Positions 41,926 through 50,214 of a stretch of DNA of 64,000 bases are shown here, one piece after another. Under the pieces are notes generated by a model that searched no databases, had not been told where the DNA came from, and was given only the letters and a program-made list of their open reading frames with translations. This stretch comes from Pandoraea eparura (GTDB taxonomy: Bacteria; Pseudomonadota; Gammaproteobacteria; Burkholderiales; Burkholderiaceae). The position numbers and the translations under genes are program-made. Numbering within the stretch: the first letter of the stretch is position 1; every line of letters starts with the position of its first letter. The stretch is from NCBI RefSeq assembly GCF_902459725.1, contig NZ_CABPSH010000017.1, forward strand, positions 1-64,000, in the 5' to 3' direction.

Positions 41926-43473
41926 TCAAATCTCGCCCGCGCCGGACGGCAATCCGTCGAGCGTACGTCGTTCGTTCATCGTGCCGGCGTAGTGATTGCG
42001 CTTCTCTTCGTACATCAGCAAATCGGCGCGCTGGGTCGTGGCTTCCAGCCGCTCGCCGGCCTCGCATGTCGCCATCCCCATCGAGAACGAGAGCGGTGTG
42101 CCGGGGTAGAACGAGTTGTTCAACTCCACGAGCTGGCGAATGCTCTCGATCAGCGCCGCGCCACTCGTGGCATCGGTGGAGGGCAGCAGCAAGGCGAATT
42201 CGTCACCGCCGATGCGCGCTGCGATCTGCGGGGCGGTGACCGCCTTACTCAACACCTCGCCCGCGCGGCGCAGCAGTGCGTCGCCGGCGGCGTGGCCGAG
42301 CTGATCGTTGACCGTCTTCAGCCCATTGAGGTCGGCGACGATCACCGTCACCGGATAGGGTCCCTTGCGCTCGAGCCGGTTGAGTTCGTCGACATAGAAC
42401 GAGCGGTTGCGCAGCTTGGTCAGCACGTCGTGCTTGCCCAGGAATTCGAGATACGACTCGGCCTTCTTGCGCGCAGTGATGTCGGTGAGCGCCACGAGCA
42501 CCAGGTCCCAGCGTGCCTCGTGGCCGGGCAGCACTGCAAATTGCAGGTGGACGTTGATCTCGTTGCCATCGAGCGCGTAGTTGATGACTTCGCGCTGCTG
42601 GAACAGCTTGTTCTCCCACAGATCGATCAACTGTTCGCGGAAATTGTGCCGCATGTCGTCGCGAAACACTTCGGGCAGTCGGGCAAACAGCGTGGCCTTG
42701 TCGGGCGCAACGAACATGGCCAGCGTGTGGCGATTCACGTCGAGCACGTGGATCTCGGTCATGCAGCGCTCGACGAATTCGGGGTGGACGTCGGTGAAGG
42801 TGCGGAAGTCCGTGATGCCGCGCGCGCGGGCGTCGTCGAGCAACAACTTGATGGCGCTGAAGTCTTCGACCCATAGCGAGACCGGCGAGTATTCGAACAG
42901 CCCGCGCGCGTACTGCTCGCCCATCGTCACGCGCTCGCGGGCGTGTTCGAGTTCTGTCACGTCTTCAAGCGAAATCAGCACGCGCTCCAGCGTGGCCTCG
43001 TGCCCGGGCAGGACCGAGCCGTTCAGGAGCACATCGAGACGCCGGCCGTCGAGCGTGTAGTTGACCGTCTTGCTCGTGAAGTGCGTGCGGCCGTCCCACA
43101 ACTGGCAAAGCTCTTCAATATGCGTCTTGAGCATGTCGTCGCGGAAGATGCGGGGCAGGCCTGCCACGAGCGCGTCGAGCGACGCGGCGTTGAACATCGA
43201 CAACGTTCGCCGATTGACCTTGACGACGCGAATGCGGCGCGAGCAAGCGGCGACGTGTGCCGGGTCGGACTTGAAGTGCGCGCGCAGGTCGGTGATCCCC
43301 TGCGAGCGCCAGTCGTCGAACAACTGCTTCACACCGCTGAAGTCTTCGAGCCAGAGCGAAACGGGCGCGAGGTCGAACATCAGGGCGTCATCGTTGGCGG
43401 CGCTGGCCCCGCGCGCGTCGGGATGCGGCGAGGCGGGCGGCTGGGAGGGTACGACGGGCGTGGCGTCCGGCAT
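41926..43473 (-). CDS. Diguanylate cyclase with duplicated sensor domains
   Basis: 515 residues from the ATG at 43473. Residues 34-175 and 194-335 are two PAS-like modules with a period of 160. Each begins PVSLWxEDFS, then DDxRxxGITDxR, and ends with LPGHEA and a strand before the linker. They look like a recent duplication. The GGDEF domain occupies about residues 345-500, with an intact GGDEF (422-426). The inhibitory I-site RxxD expected just upstream is not present (TAPQ). No transmembrane helix is seen, so it is cytosolic. It makes cyclic di-GMP in response to an unknown ligand, and has no operon partner. Confidence 0.88.
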   Translation of the reverse strand: MPDATPVVPSQPPASPHPDARGASAANDDALMFDLAPVSLWLEDFSGVKQLFDDWRSQGITDLRAHFKSDPAHVAACSRRIRVVKVNRRTLSMFNAASLDALVAGLPRIFRDDMLKTHIEELCQLWDGRTHFTSKTVNYTLDGRRLDVLLNGSVLPGHEATLERVLISLEDVTELEHARERVTMGEQYARGLFEYSPVSLWVEDFSAIKLLLDDARARGITDFRTFTDVHPEFVERCMTEIHVLDVNRHTLAMFVAPDKATLFARLPEVFRDDMRHNFREQLIDLWENKLFQQREVINYALDGNEINVHLQFAVLPGHEARWDLVLVALTDITARKKAESYLEFLGKHDVLTKLRNRSFYVDELNRLERKGPYPVTVIVADLNGLKTVNDQLGHAAGDALLRRAGEVLSKAVTAPQIAARIGGDEFALLLPSTDATSGAALIESIRQLVELNNSFYPGTPLSFSMGMATCEAGERLEATTQRADLLMYEEKRNHYAGTMNERRTLDGLPSGAGEI

Positions 43474-43551
43474 GAGGTACCTGGGGGTCGGCGAAGTCGA
43501 GTCAGCCCGCCATTTTACGGGCAAACGGATGCCACGCCACGGTGAGTCGGA

Positions 43552-44016
43552 TTACAGCAACGGTGCGCCGGTATCGCGTTTGACTTCGCGCAGCGACAGC
43601 ATCGATTCGATCGACGAGACACCAGGCAGGGCACGCAGCACGTCGCGCGTGAACATGCCGTAATCGTCGAGATCCGTGGCCACCACCTCCAGCAGGTAAT
43701 CGGCGCTGCCGGAAATGTTGTGGCACGAGACGATGCGGTCGATGGCCTGGACTTCGCGCTCGAACTGTTCGGACAGCGCACGGTCATGGACCGCGAAGCG
43801 CACGTGGACGAATGCCGTCACGCCAAGCCCCAGCGCGCGGTGCGAGAGCTCCGCCCGATAGCCGGTAATGTAGCCTTCGGCTTCGAGCCGTTTCAGGCGT
43901 CGCGCACAAGGCGTTTCGGACAGCGACACACGTTCGGCCAGCCGGGCGTTGGAGATGCGGCCATCGCGTTGGACGATGGAGAGAATCGCCCGATCGATGG
44001 CGTCGAGTTCGTTCAT
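43552..44016 (-). CDS. Lrp/AsnC-family regulator
   Basis: 154 residues. The helix-turn-helix region is RISNARLAERVSLSETPCARRL (about residues 20-41), and the RAM domain follows (VTAFVHVRFAV and ISGSADYLLEVVA). It is divergent from the LysE-type exporter at 44284 across 267 bp. This is the common arrangement in which the amino acid exported is also the regulator's effector. The spacer contains AT-rich sequence (44150-44200) where Lrp-type proteins would bind. Confidence 0.92.
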   Translation of the reverse strand: MNELDAIDRAILSIVQRDGRISNARLAERVSLSETPCARRLKRLEAEGYITGYRAELSHRALGLGVTAFVHVRFAVHDRALSEQFEREVQAIDRIVSCHNISGSADYLLEVVATDLDDYGMFTRDVLRALPGVSSIESMLSLREVKRDTGAPLL

Positions 44017-44283
44017 TGTGAGTATCCCGCTACGAAAGCTGCTTCAAAGATGGCATTCCACCACGATCCGCCGTTTCCGAAAAGTGTTGCCCTCGTCTTT
44101 TTGGATTAAGGGGAATGTCGCGGGAACGACGACAGAGGCTAGGGGATTGCGATGTTGAATGTATCTTTTTGGTGAAATCATCCAAATTTATCCGCTATAA
44201 GGAGCGAAAAACGCCATGTATCGCTCGTGAAATAGCGAGATCATGAGGCTCGTTTCGATCCATCTGTTCGTCAGGAGAAAATC

Positions 44284-44913
44284 ATGGTTTCGCCGCAGTT
44301 GCTCACCGTCTTTGTCGGCGCGCTGATCGTCGTCTACGCGTTGCCGGGGCCGGACATGGCGCTCGTCATGCAGACGAGCATGACGCGAGGGGTGCGACAC
44401 GGTTTGGCAACGGCGCTCGGATTGGCGTTGGCGCGCGCCGGGCACGTGACGCTGTCGGCCTGCGGTGTGGCGGCGCTGCTGCGCGCGGCGCCGTGGCTCT
44501 TCGAGACAGTGCGCATCGCGGGCGCGATTTATCTGGCTTGGGTGGCGATCCAGATCTGGCGCTCTCCCGCGTTCGGCATCGCGACGGCGGCGGCGTCCAC
44601 CGACGTCGCACCGCCGCTGTCGCATGCCGTGCGACGCGGTGTGCTCTCGAGCGTGCTCAATCCGAAGGCGCTGCTGTTCTGTTCGGTGCTGCTGCCGCAG
44701 TTCGTGCGCGCCGAGGCGGGGCCAGTGTGGTCGCAGGTGCTCGAACTGGGGGTGCTGCTGCTGGTCGTGGGCGCAATTTTCGACGTGACGCTCGCCTTCG
44801 GGGCGGCTCGTATTGCGGGTTGGCTGCGCAGCCGTCCGCTGGCCCAAAAAGTCCAACGCTGGTCCTTCGCCGCGGCGCTCATGGCCTTTGCCGTGCGCCT
44901 GTCGCTGGATTGA
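44284..44913 (+). CDS. LysE/RhtB-family amino acid exporter
   Basis: 209 residues with six predicted helices. The start has CAGGAG upstream. VVYALPGPDMALVMQTSMTRG is the conserved N-terminal loop of the family and GVLSSVLNPKALLFCSVLLPQF the central motif. It exports amino acids such as homoserine, threonine or lysine; the exact one is unknown. The divergent Lrp-type gene probably activates it. Confidence 0.92.
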   Translation: MVSPQLLTVFVGALIVVYALPGPDMALVMQTSMTRGVRHGLATALGLALARAGHVTLSACGVAALLRAAPWLFETVRIAGAIYLAWVAIQIWRSPAFGIATAAASTDVAPPLSHAVRRGVLSSVLNPKALLFCSVLLPQFVRAEAGPVWSQVLELGVLLLVVGAIFDVTLAFGAARIAGWLRSRPLAQKVQRWSFAAALMAFAVRLSLD

Positions 44914-44952
44914 ATATTCCGCCGGCATCCTCGCGCCGACCTCTCTTCCTCC

Positions 44953-44975
44953 AATTGCACCGATTCGGTGCAATT
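44953..44975. promoter_or_regulatory. 23-bp perfect palindrome after lysE
   Basis: AATTGCACCGA-T-TCGGTGCAATT has perfect 11-bp arms around one central base. It is 40 bp after the exporter stop. It could form a terminator stem, but without a T-run an operator role in the cyo upstream region is as likely. Confidence 0.6.
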
Positions 44976-44999
44976 CGCTGCGACACGGCAAATCGAGGT

Positions 45000-45014
45000 G
45001 CGACACAACGTCGC
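45000..45014. promoter_or_regulatory. RegA/PrrA-like dyad 1 upstream of cyo
   Basis: GCGACACAACGTCGC matches most fixed bases of the RegA/PrrA/RegR consensus GNGRCNTTNNGNCGC, except the TT pair. It is the core of a larger inverted repeat, GAGGTGCGAC-N5-GTCGCACCTC (44995-45019). The rest of the 510-bp region 44914-45423 contains no gene. Confidence 0.45.
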
Positions 45015-45123
45015 ACCTCTTGAAATCTAAGAACCTTCCCGAATTGCTGCATTGCACAGCGTTTGCCGCCAAACAGGTGTCGATCTGCTTGGAAAACGTC
45101 GCGCGCGTACGCGTGAAGGCGGC

Positions 45124-45138
45124 GCGACACATTGTCGC
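45124..45138. promoter_or_regulatory. RegA/PrrA-like dyad 2 upstream of cyo
   Basis: GCGACACATTGTCGC is 13 of 15 bases identical to the dyad at 45000. It lies within the inverted repeat GGCGCGACA-CAT-TGTCGCGCC (45121-45141). A -10-like CATAAT inside the small palindrome CGGCATAATGCCG (45175-45187) follows. Confidence 0.45.
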
Positions 45139-45423
45139 GCCGGTGCGTGCGCGATGTCCCGCCTAATTAAACTTCGGCATAATGCCGCACCGTGATGGAA
45201 GTAAAAGACAAGAAGTCGGACAGTGACTTGAGGTCTGCGGGGCGGCAATCTGCCCCGGTTGCCGTCTTTTCGATGACACAGTCGTCGTAGTTCAGCCGGT
45301 GCAATATCGGCGCGACGACTGCTCCCGTCTCACCTTAACCCTTGCCAACCTCCTGCGACCCTGCATCAGGCCGGTAAGCCCGTGTTGCGCCGTTCGCTGG
45401 CCAACTCAACCCTGTCGTGTGAC

Positions 45424-46485
45424 ATGAAGAAACACAGAAACCCGCGATTGCTTAGGCTCCTCGCCCTGTGCTCGCCGCTGCTTTTGGCTGGCTGCGACAT
45501 GGCCGTTCTCAACCCCAAGGGGCAGATCGGAGAAGAGACCAAATCCCTGATTCTCACGGCCACCTGGCTGATGCTGATCGTTGTGATTCCGGTCATCCTG
45601 ATGACGCTGTGGTTTGCGTGGAAGTATCGCGCGAGCAACAAGGCGGCCCGCTATGAACCGAACTGGTCGCACTCCACGGCCATCGAGGTTGTGGTCTGGC
45701 TTGTGCCGATCATCATCATTGCGATCCTCGCGCGCATCACCTGGGTCAGCACCCACGAACTCGATCCTTACAAGCCGTTGCAAAGCGATGTGAAGCCGAT
45801 CACGGTCGAAGTGGTGTCGATGAACTACAAGTGGTTGTTCATCTACCCGGAGCAAGGGATTGCGTCGATCAACGAGTTGGCCGTTCCGGTCGATACGCCC
45901 GTGAATTTCAAGATCACGTCGGAATCGATCATGAACTCGTTCTTCATTCCGCAATTGGGTAGCCAGGTCTACTCGATGGCCGGTATGCAGACAAAGCTGC
46001 ACCTGATCGCGAACCACGTCGGCGCGTACGACGGCATTTCGGCGAACTACAGCGGCGGCGGCTTCTCGGGCATGCGTTTCAAGACACTGGCGATGACCGA
46101 CAACGACTTCGAGCAATGGGTGACGAAGGTGCGCGAGTCGAAGAAGGTGCTCGACCGCGACGCCTACGCATCGCTCGTGCCGATGAGTGAGAACACGCCT
46201 GTCACGTACTACAGCTCGGTCGACGCGAACCTGTTCCAGTCGATCGTGCACGCCCCGATGGCGTCCGGCATGGCCCAGCAGCAGGAAGGCCACGAGAGCC
46301 ATGAGAACCACGGCGCGATGGACATGAAGGGCATGGACATGAAGGGCATGGACATGAAGATGGACATGAAGGGTGCGGCCAACGACACCGCGACGGCACC
46401 GGCCGGCGCGATGACCATGGCCATGGACAATGCCGGCGCGCATGCGATGCACGCCGGTGCGTCTGCGCACGCGCACAAGGAGTAA
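45424..46485 (+). CDS. cyoA: Ubiquinol oxidase bo3 subunit II
   Basis: 353 residues. A lipoprotein signal ends in LLLAGC (Cys24), followed by two membrane helices and the cupredoxin-like periplasmic domain. [19 protein letters not shown] and the [18 protein letters not shown] segment are typical of CyoA, and the CuA ligands of cytochrome c oxidases are absent, so quinol is the electron donor. Unusually, residues 279-353 form a low-complexity tail with 14 Met and 7 His ([10 protein letters not shown] and [13 protein letters not shown]), which could bind copper. First gene of cyoABCD. Confidence 0.94.
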   Translation: MKKHRNPRLLRLLALCSPLLLAGCDMAVLNPKGQIGEETKSLILTATWLMLIVVIPVILMTLWFAWKYRASNKAARYEPNWSHSTAIEVVVWLVPIIIIAILARITWVSTHELDPYKPLQSDVKPITVEVVSMNYKWLFIYPEQGIASINELAVPVDTPVNFKITSESIMNSFFIPQLGSQVYSMAGMQTKLHLIANHVGAYDGISANYSGGGFSGMRFKTLAMTDNDFEQWVTKVRESKKVLDRDAYASLVPMSENTPVTYYSSVDANLFQSIVHAPMASGMAQQQEGHESHENHGAMDMKGMDMKGMDMKMDMKGAANDTATAPAGAMTMAMDNAGAHAMHAGASAHAHKE

Positions 46486-46491
46486 ACAACA

Positions 46492-48480
46492 ATGTCAACG
46501 CTGTTTGGCAAACTGACTCTCGAAGCCATCCCGTACCACGAGCCGATCATCGTCGGCGCGGTCGGCATGATGGTGCTGGGGGGGCTGGGCATCATTGGGC
46601 TGCTCACCTACTTCGGCAAATGGAAGTACCTGTGGAACGAATGGATCACGTCGGTCGATCACAAGAAGATCGGCGTCATGTACGTGCTCGTCGCCCTCGT
46701 CATGCTGCTGCGCGGCTTTGCCGACGCCATGATGATGCGTACGCAACTGGCACTCGCGCACAACTCGGGCGGCATTCTCCCGCCGGAGCACTACGACCAG
46801 ATCTTCACTGCCCACGGCGTGATCATGATCTTCTTCGTGGCGATGCCGTTCATGACGGGGCTGGTCAACCTCGTGGTGCCGCTGCAGATCGGCGCGCGCG
46901 ACGTGGCGTTCCCGTTCCTGAACACGCTGTCGTTCTGGCTGTTCGTGGCGGGCATGGCGCTGGTGAACCTGTCGCTGGGCGTGGGTGAGTTCGCGCGCAC
47001 TGGCTGGCTGGCGTACCCGCCGCTCTCGGGCATTCAATACAGTCCGGGCGTGGGGGTGGATTACTACATCTGGGCCTTGCAGATCTCGGGTCTGGGGACG
47101 TTGCTCACGGGTGTGAACTTCGTCGTCACGATTCTGAAGATGCGTGCGCCGGGCATGAACCTGATGAAGATGCCGGTGTTCACGTGGACCTCGCTGTGCA
47201 CCATGGTGCTGGTGTGCGCGGCGTTCCCGGTGCTGACGGTGACGCTGGGGCTGCTCTCGCTCGACCGCTATCTCGACTTCCATTTCTTTACGAATGAGTT
47301 GGGCGGCAACCCGATGATGTACATCAACCTGATCTGGATCTGGGGTCACCCGGAGGTGTACATCCTGATCTTGCCGGCGTTCGGTATCTTCTCAGAGATC
47401 ATCTCGACGTTCTCGGGCAAGAAGCTGTTCGGCTACAAGTCGATGGTGTACGCCACGGCCGCGATCATGGTGATGTCGTTCCTCGTGTGGGCGCACCACT
47501 TCTTCACGATGGGCTCGGGTGCCAGCGTGAACGCGTTCTTCGGTATCGCGACGATGATCATCTCGATTCCGACTGGCGTGAAGATCTTCAACTGGTTGTT
47601 CACGATGTACCGTGGTCGCGTGCAAATGACCGTGCCGGTGCTGTGGACGCTGGGCTTCATCGTCACGTTCGTGATCGGTGGCATGACGGGCGTGCTGCTG
47701 GCCGTGCCGGGCGCGGACTTTGTGCTGCACAACTCGCTGTTCCTGATTGCGCACTTCCACAACGTGATCATCGGTGGCGTGCTGTTCGGTTACATCGCCG
47801 GGATGAACTACTGGTTCCCGAAGGCCTTCGGCTTCAAGCTCGACGAGCGTCTGGGCAAGGCCAGCTTCTGGTGCTGGCTGATCGGTTTCTACCTTGCGTT
47901 CATGCCGCTGTACGTGCTGGGCCTGATGGGCATGACCCGTCGCCTGAACCACTACAGCAATCCGGATTGGCAGCCGTGGCTGATCGCCGCGCTGGTCGGT
48001 GCGCTGTTCATCGCCGCTGGTATCGGTTTCCAGGTGCTGCAACTGGTCGTCTCGATCAAGAACCGCAAGGCGTTGGCCGACACGACGGGCGATCCCTGGA
48101 ACGGCCGTACGCTGGAGTGGATGACGTCGTCGCCGCCGCAGTTCTACAACTTTGCTGAAGAGCCGCGCGTGCATGACATCGACGAGCTGGCCTATCGCAA
48201 GGCGCATGGCATCAAGGGCGATCTGAAGACGAGCTACGCACCGATCCACATGCCGAAAAATACCGGCGCCGGTTTCATCATCAGTGCGTTCTCGCTGGTG
48301 TTCGGTTTCGCGGCCATCTGGCACATCTGGTGGCTGGCCATCGTCGGCTTCGTCGGCATGATCGTAACGTTCATCTGCCGCAGCAACGACGATTCGATCG
48401 ACTACTACGTGCAGTCGCCGGAAGTGGTGGCCATTGAAACGGCTCACCACCAGGCACTGGCCGCAGCAGCAAAGGCTTAA
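46492..48480 (+). CDS. cyoB: Ubiquinol oxidase bo3 subunit I
   Basis: 662 residues, matching E. coli CyoB. It carries the haem-copper catalytic core: [16 protein letters not shown] contains the CuB His and the cross-linked Tyr, and WAHHFFTMG and [10 protein letters not shown] carry the remaining CuB and haem ligands. It reduces O2 to water and pumps protons. Located in the inner membrane; the gene starts 6 bp after cyoA, and cyoC follows after 2 bp. Confidence 0.97.
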   Translation: MSTLFGKLTLEAIPYHEPIIVGAVGMMVLGGLGIIGLLTYFGKWKYLWNEWITSVDHKKIGVMYVLVALVMLLRGFADAMMMRTQLALAHNSGGILPPEHYDQIFTAHGVIMIFFVAMPFMTGLVNLVVPLQIGARDVAFPFLNTLSFWLFVAGMALVNLSLGVGEFARTGWLAYPPLSGIQYSPGVGVDYYIWALQISGLGTLLTGVNFVVTILKMRAPGMNLMKMPVFTWTSLCTMVLVCAAFPVLTVTLGLLSLDRYLDFHFFTNELGGNPMMYINLIWIWGHPEVYILILPAFGIFSEIISTFSGKKLFGYKSMVYATAAIMVMSFLVWAHHFFTMGSGASVNAFFGIATMIISIPTGVKIFNWLFTMYRGRVQMTVPVLWTLGFIVTFVIGGMTGVLLAVPGADFVLHNSLFLIAHFHNVIIGGVLFGYIAGMNYWFPKAFGFKLDERLGKASFWCWLIGFYLAFMPLYVLGLMGMTRRLNHYSNPDWQPWLIAALVGALFIAAGIGFQVLQLVVSIKNRKALADTTGDPWNGRTLEWMTSSPPQFYNFAEEPRVHDIDELAYRKAHGIKGDLKTSYAPIHMPKNTGAGFIISAFSLVFGFAAIWHIWWLAIVGFVGMIVTFICRSNDDSIDYYVQSPEVVAIETAHHQALAAAAKA

Positions 48481-48482
48481 TC

Positions 48483-49109
48483 ATGACGAGCGAAGTTCTC
48501 AAACACTCTGGCGCGCATGCCGATGCGCATGCGCACGACCACGCACACCACGACACCGGGGGCAACACGATCTTCGGTTTCTGGGTGTACCTGATGACCG
48601 ACCTGGTGCTGTTCGCCGGCTTGTTCGCCACCTTCGCGGTGTTGCGTGACTCGTCGGCGGGCGGCCCAACGGGCAAGGAACTGTTCGACCTGAAGTTCGT
48701 GCTGGTCGAAACGTTCATCCTGCTGTTCTCGTCGATCACCTATGGCTTTGCCATGGTCGGTCTGCACAACGGCAAGAAGGGGACCGTGCTGGGCTGGCTG
48801 GCGATTACCTGGCTGCTGGGTGCCGGGTTTATCGCGATGGAACTGTATGAGTTCCACCACCTGATTCTGGAAGGTGCGGGCCCGAACCGTAGCGGTTTCC
48901 TGTCGTCATTCTTTGCCCTGGTGGGCACCCACGGTCTGCACGTGGCGTCGGGCCTGCTGTGGATGGCCGTTCTGATGTTCCAGATCGGCAAGAAGGGTCT
49001 GAACTCGACCACCACCACGCGTTTGCAGTGCCTGTCGTTGTTCTGGCACTTCTTGGACGTGGTCTGGATCGGCGTGTTCACGGTCGTCTACCTGATGGGA
49101 GCGATGTAA
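48483..49109 (+). CDS. cyoC: Ubiquinol oxidase bo3 subunit III
   Basis: 208 residues with five membrane helices. [35 protein letters not shown] and [20 protein letters not shown] are family landmarks. The N-terminus is His-rich ([13 protein letters not shown]), unlike the short plain leader in E. coli CyoC. Confidence 0.95.
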   Translation: MTSEVLKHSGAHADAHAHDHAHHDTGGNTIFGFWVYLMTDLVLFAGLFATFAVLRDSSAGGPTGKELFDLKFVLVETFILLFSSITYGFAMVGLHNGKKGTVLGWLAITWLLGAGFIAMELYEFHHLILEGAGPNRSGFLSSFFALVGTHGLHVASGLLWMAVLMFQIGKKGLNSTTTTRLQCLSLFWHFLDVVWIGVFTVVYLMGAM

Positions 49110-49475
49110 ATGAGCAATACCAAATCGGTGCAAGCGCACGGCCACGACGCTGGCCACAATGCGGCCGGTGGTAGCCACGGCAGCGTGAAGTCGTACCTGA
49201 TCGGCTTTGTGCTCGCGGTGATCCTGACGGTCGTGCCCTTCAAGTTGGTGATGGATGGCACGATGCCGCCGTCGACGGTGCTGCCGTTGATTCTTGGCGC
49301 GGCCCTCGTGCAGATCGTCGTCCACCTGATCTACTTCCTGCACATGGACCGCTCGTCGGAACAGCGCTGGAACGTGATGGCCTTTGCGTTCACGATCCTG
49401 ATCGTGTCGATCGTGCTGGTCGGCTCGCTGTGGATCATGCACAACGCCAACACGCTGATGATGCCGGCGATGTAA
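49110..49475 (+). CDS. cyoD: Ubiquinol oxidase bo3 subunit IV
   Basis: 121 residues with three helices. Its ATG directly follows the cyoC stop. KSYLIGFVLAVILTVVPF and QIVVHLIYFLHMD fit CyoD, which helps assemble the oxidase. The N-terminus again carries several His (HGHDAGHNAAGGSHG). cyoE (haem O synthase) does not follow. Confidence 0.94.
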   Translation: MSNTKSVQAHGHDAGHNAAGGSHGSVKSYLIGFVLAVILTVVPFKLVMDGTMPPSTVLPLILGAALVQIVVHLIYFLHMDRSSEQRWNVMAFAFTILIVSIVLVGSLWIMHNANTLMMPAM

Positions 49476-49518
49476 GGCGTCTTCAGGACTTGCCTGCGCG
49501 TCTTGGGGCAAGTGGGAG

Positions 49519-49557
49519 AAAGGCGGTGCCGGGTTCCGGGCCGCCTTTTTCTTTTTT
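49519..49557 (+). terminator. Rho-independent terminator of cyoABCD
   Basis: AAAGGCGG (49519-49526) pairs with CCGCCTTT (49541-49548) and is followed by TTCTTTTTT. Confidence 0.9.
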
Positions 49558-49600
49558 GCGGGGACGTTTTCGGGGCGGCGTTTCAGTCGATTTCCGAGCT

Positions 49601-49660
49601 GACGTTCAAGCCGATGTTCAAGCCGATGTTCAAGCCTACGCCCAAGTCGACGCCCAAGCC
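49601..49660. repeat. 12-bp tandem repeat, five units
   Basis: Units of GAYGTTCAAGCC, the last two as KACGCCCAAGYC. Part of the gene-free stretch 49476-50214, which also holds terminators and two long inverted repeats. Confidence 0.85.
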
Positions 49661-49730
49661 GACTTTGGTGATCGTTTCAGCGCGTTGACGGGGCACACGC
49701 GCTTGTACGGGCCGTTTGGCGCCGCAGTAC

Positions 49731-49770
49731 GCAAAAAGGGCAGTTCGAGTCATCGAACCGCCCTTTTTGC
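49731..49770. terminator. Symmetrical hairpin with A- and T-runs on both sides
   Basis: GCAAAAAGGGCAGTTCGA and TCGAACCGCCCTTTTTGC form an 18-bp stem with one mismatch and a GTCA loop. The A and T stretches make it a terminator in both directions. Confidence 0.8.
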
Positions 49771-49839
49771 TCACACCTTCCCGATCCGTCGACACCGCCC
49801 GCTCATCCACCCCCAACGCCCCCGCATTCCCCCATACCC

Positions 49840-49909
49840 GCGAGGCTTGCCGGTACCCTGTCTGCGCTCCACTTGAAAGTCGCTTAGCCAGGGCACCGGC
49901 AAGCCTCGC
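49840..49909. repeat. Long inverted repeat with 21-bp arms (loop-related element B)
   Basis: The arms (49840-49860 and 49889-49909) match at 20 of 21 bases, around a 28-nt loop. On the minus strand the loop reads AAGCGACTT then GTGGAGCGC. The element at 49978-50047 has GCGACTT and ATGGAGTG in its loop with unrelated stem sequence. Confidence 0.85.
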
Positions 49910-49977
49910 TCACGCATCCTGTCATTCCAGCCGCCCGAGTCGTCCCCTCGGTGTCGTCGCATCGATTTCGCTGATGG

Positions 49978-50047
49978 ATCGGGTTGGGGGCCGCCCGCGG
50001 TGCGACTTAACAGGCAATGGAGTGCCGCGGGCGGCCCCCAATCCGAT
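49978..50047. repeat. Long inverted repeat with 23-bp arms (loop-related element C)
   Basis: The arms (49978-50000 and 50025-50047) match at 22 of 23 bases around a 24-nt loop containing GCGACTT, AACAGGCAAT and GGAGTG. Total length is 70 bp, the same as element B and one more than the 69-bp element at 9753. From 50048 to 50214 no gene or obvious repeat is seen. Confidence 0.85.
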
Positions 50048-50214
50048 TTGCGGCTGACGTTGGAAGCGGGCGGGCGCATCAAGGCGTACCGAGCGCAAGA
50101 CGGAGCTACGGGGAGCGAGCAGAAGCTAGAGGGTGCTAACAAGCGCAACGAAACGCGACGAAACGCCGCGAAGCGGCACCGAGCGACACCAAGCGCTATC
50201 AAGCACCCGAAGCC

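Noticed and set aside
45424-49475. Cytochrome c oxidase (cta) operon.
   Set aside because: Subunit II lacks the CuA ligands, and all four subunits fit the quinol oxidase CyoABCD pattern and order.
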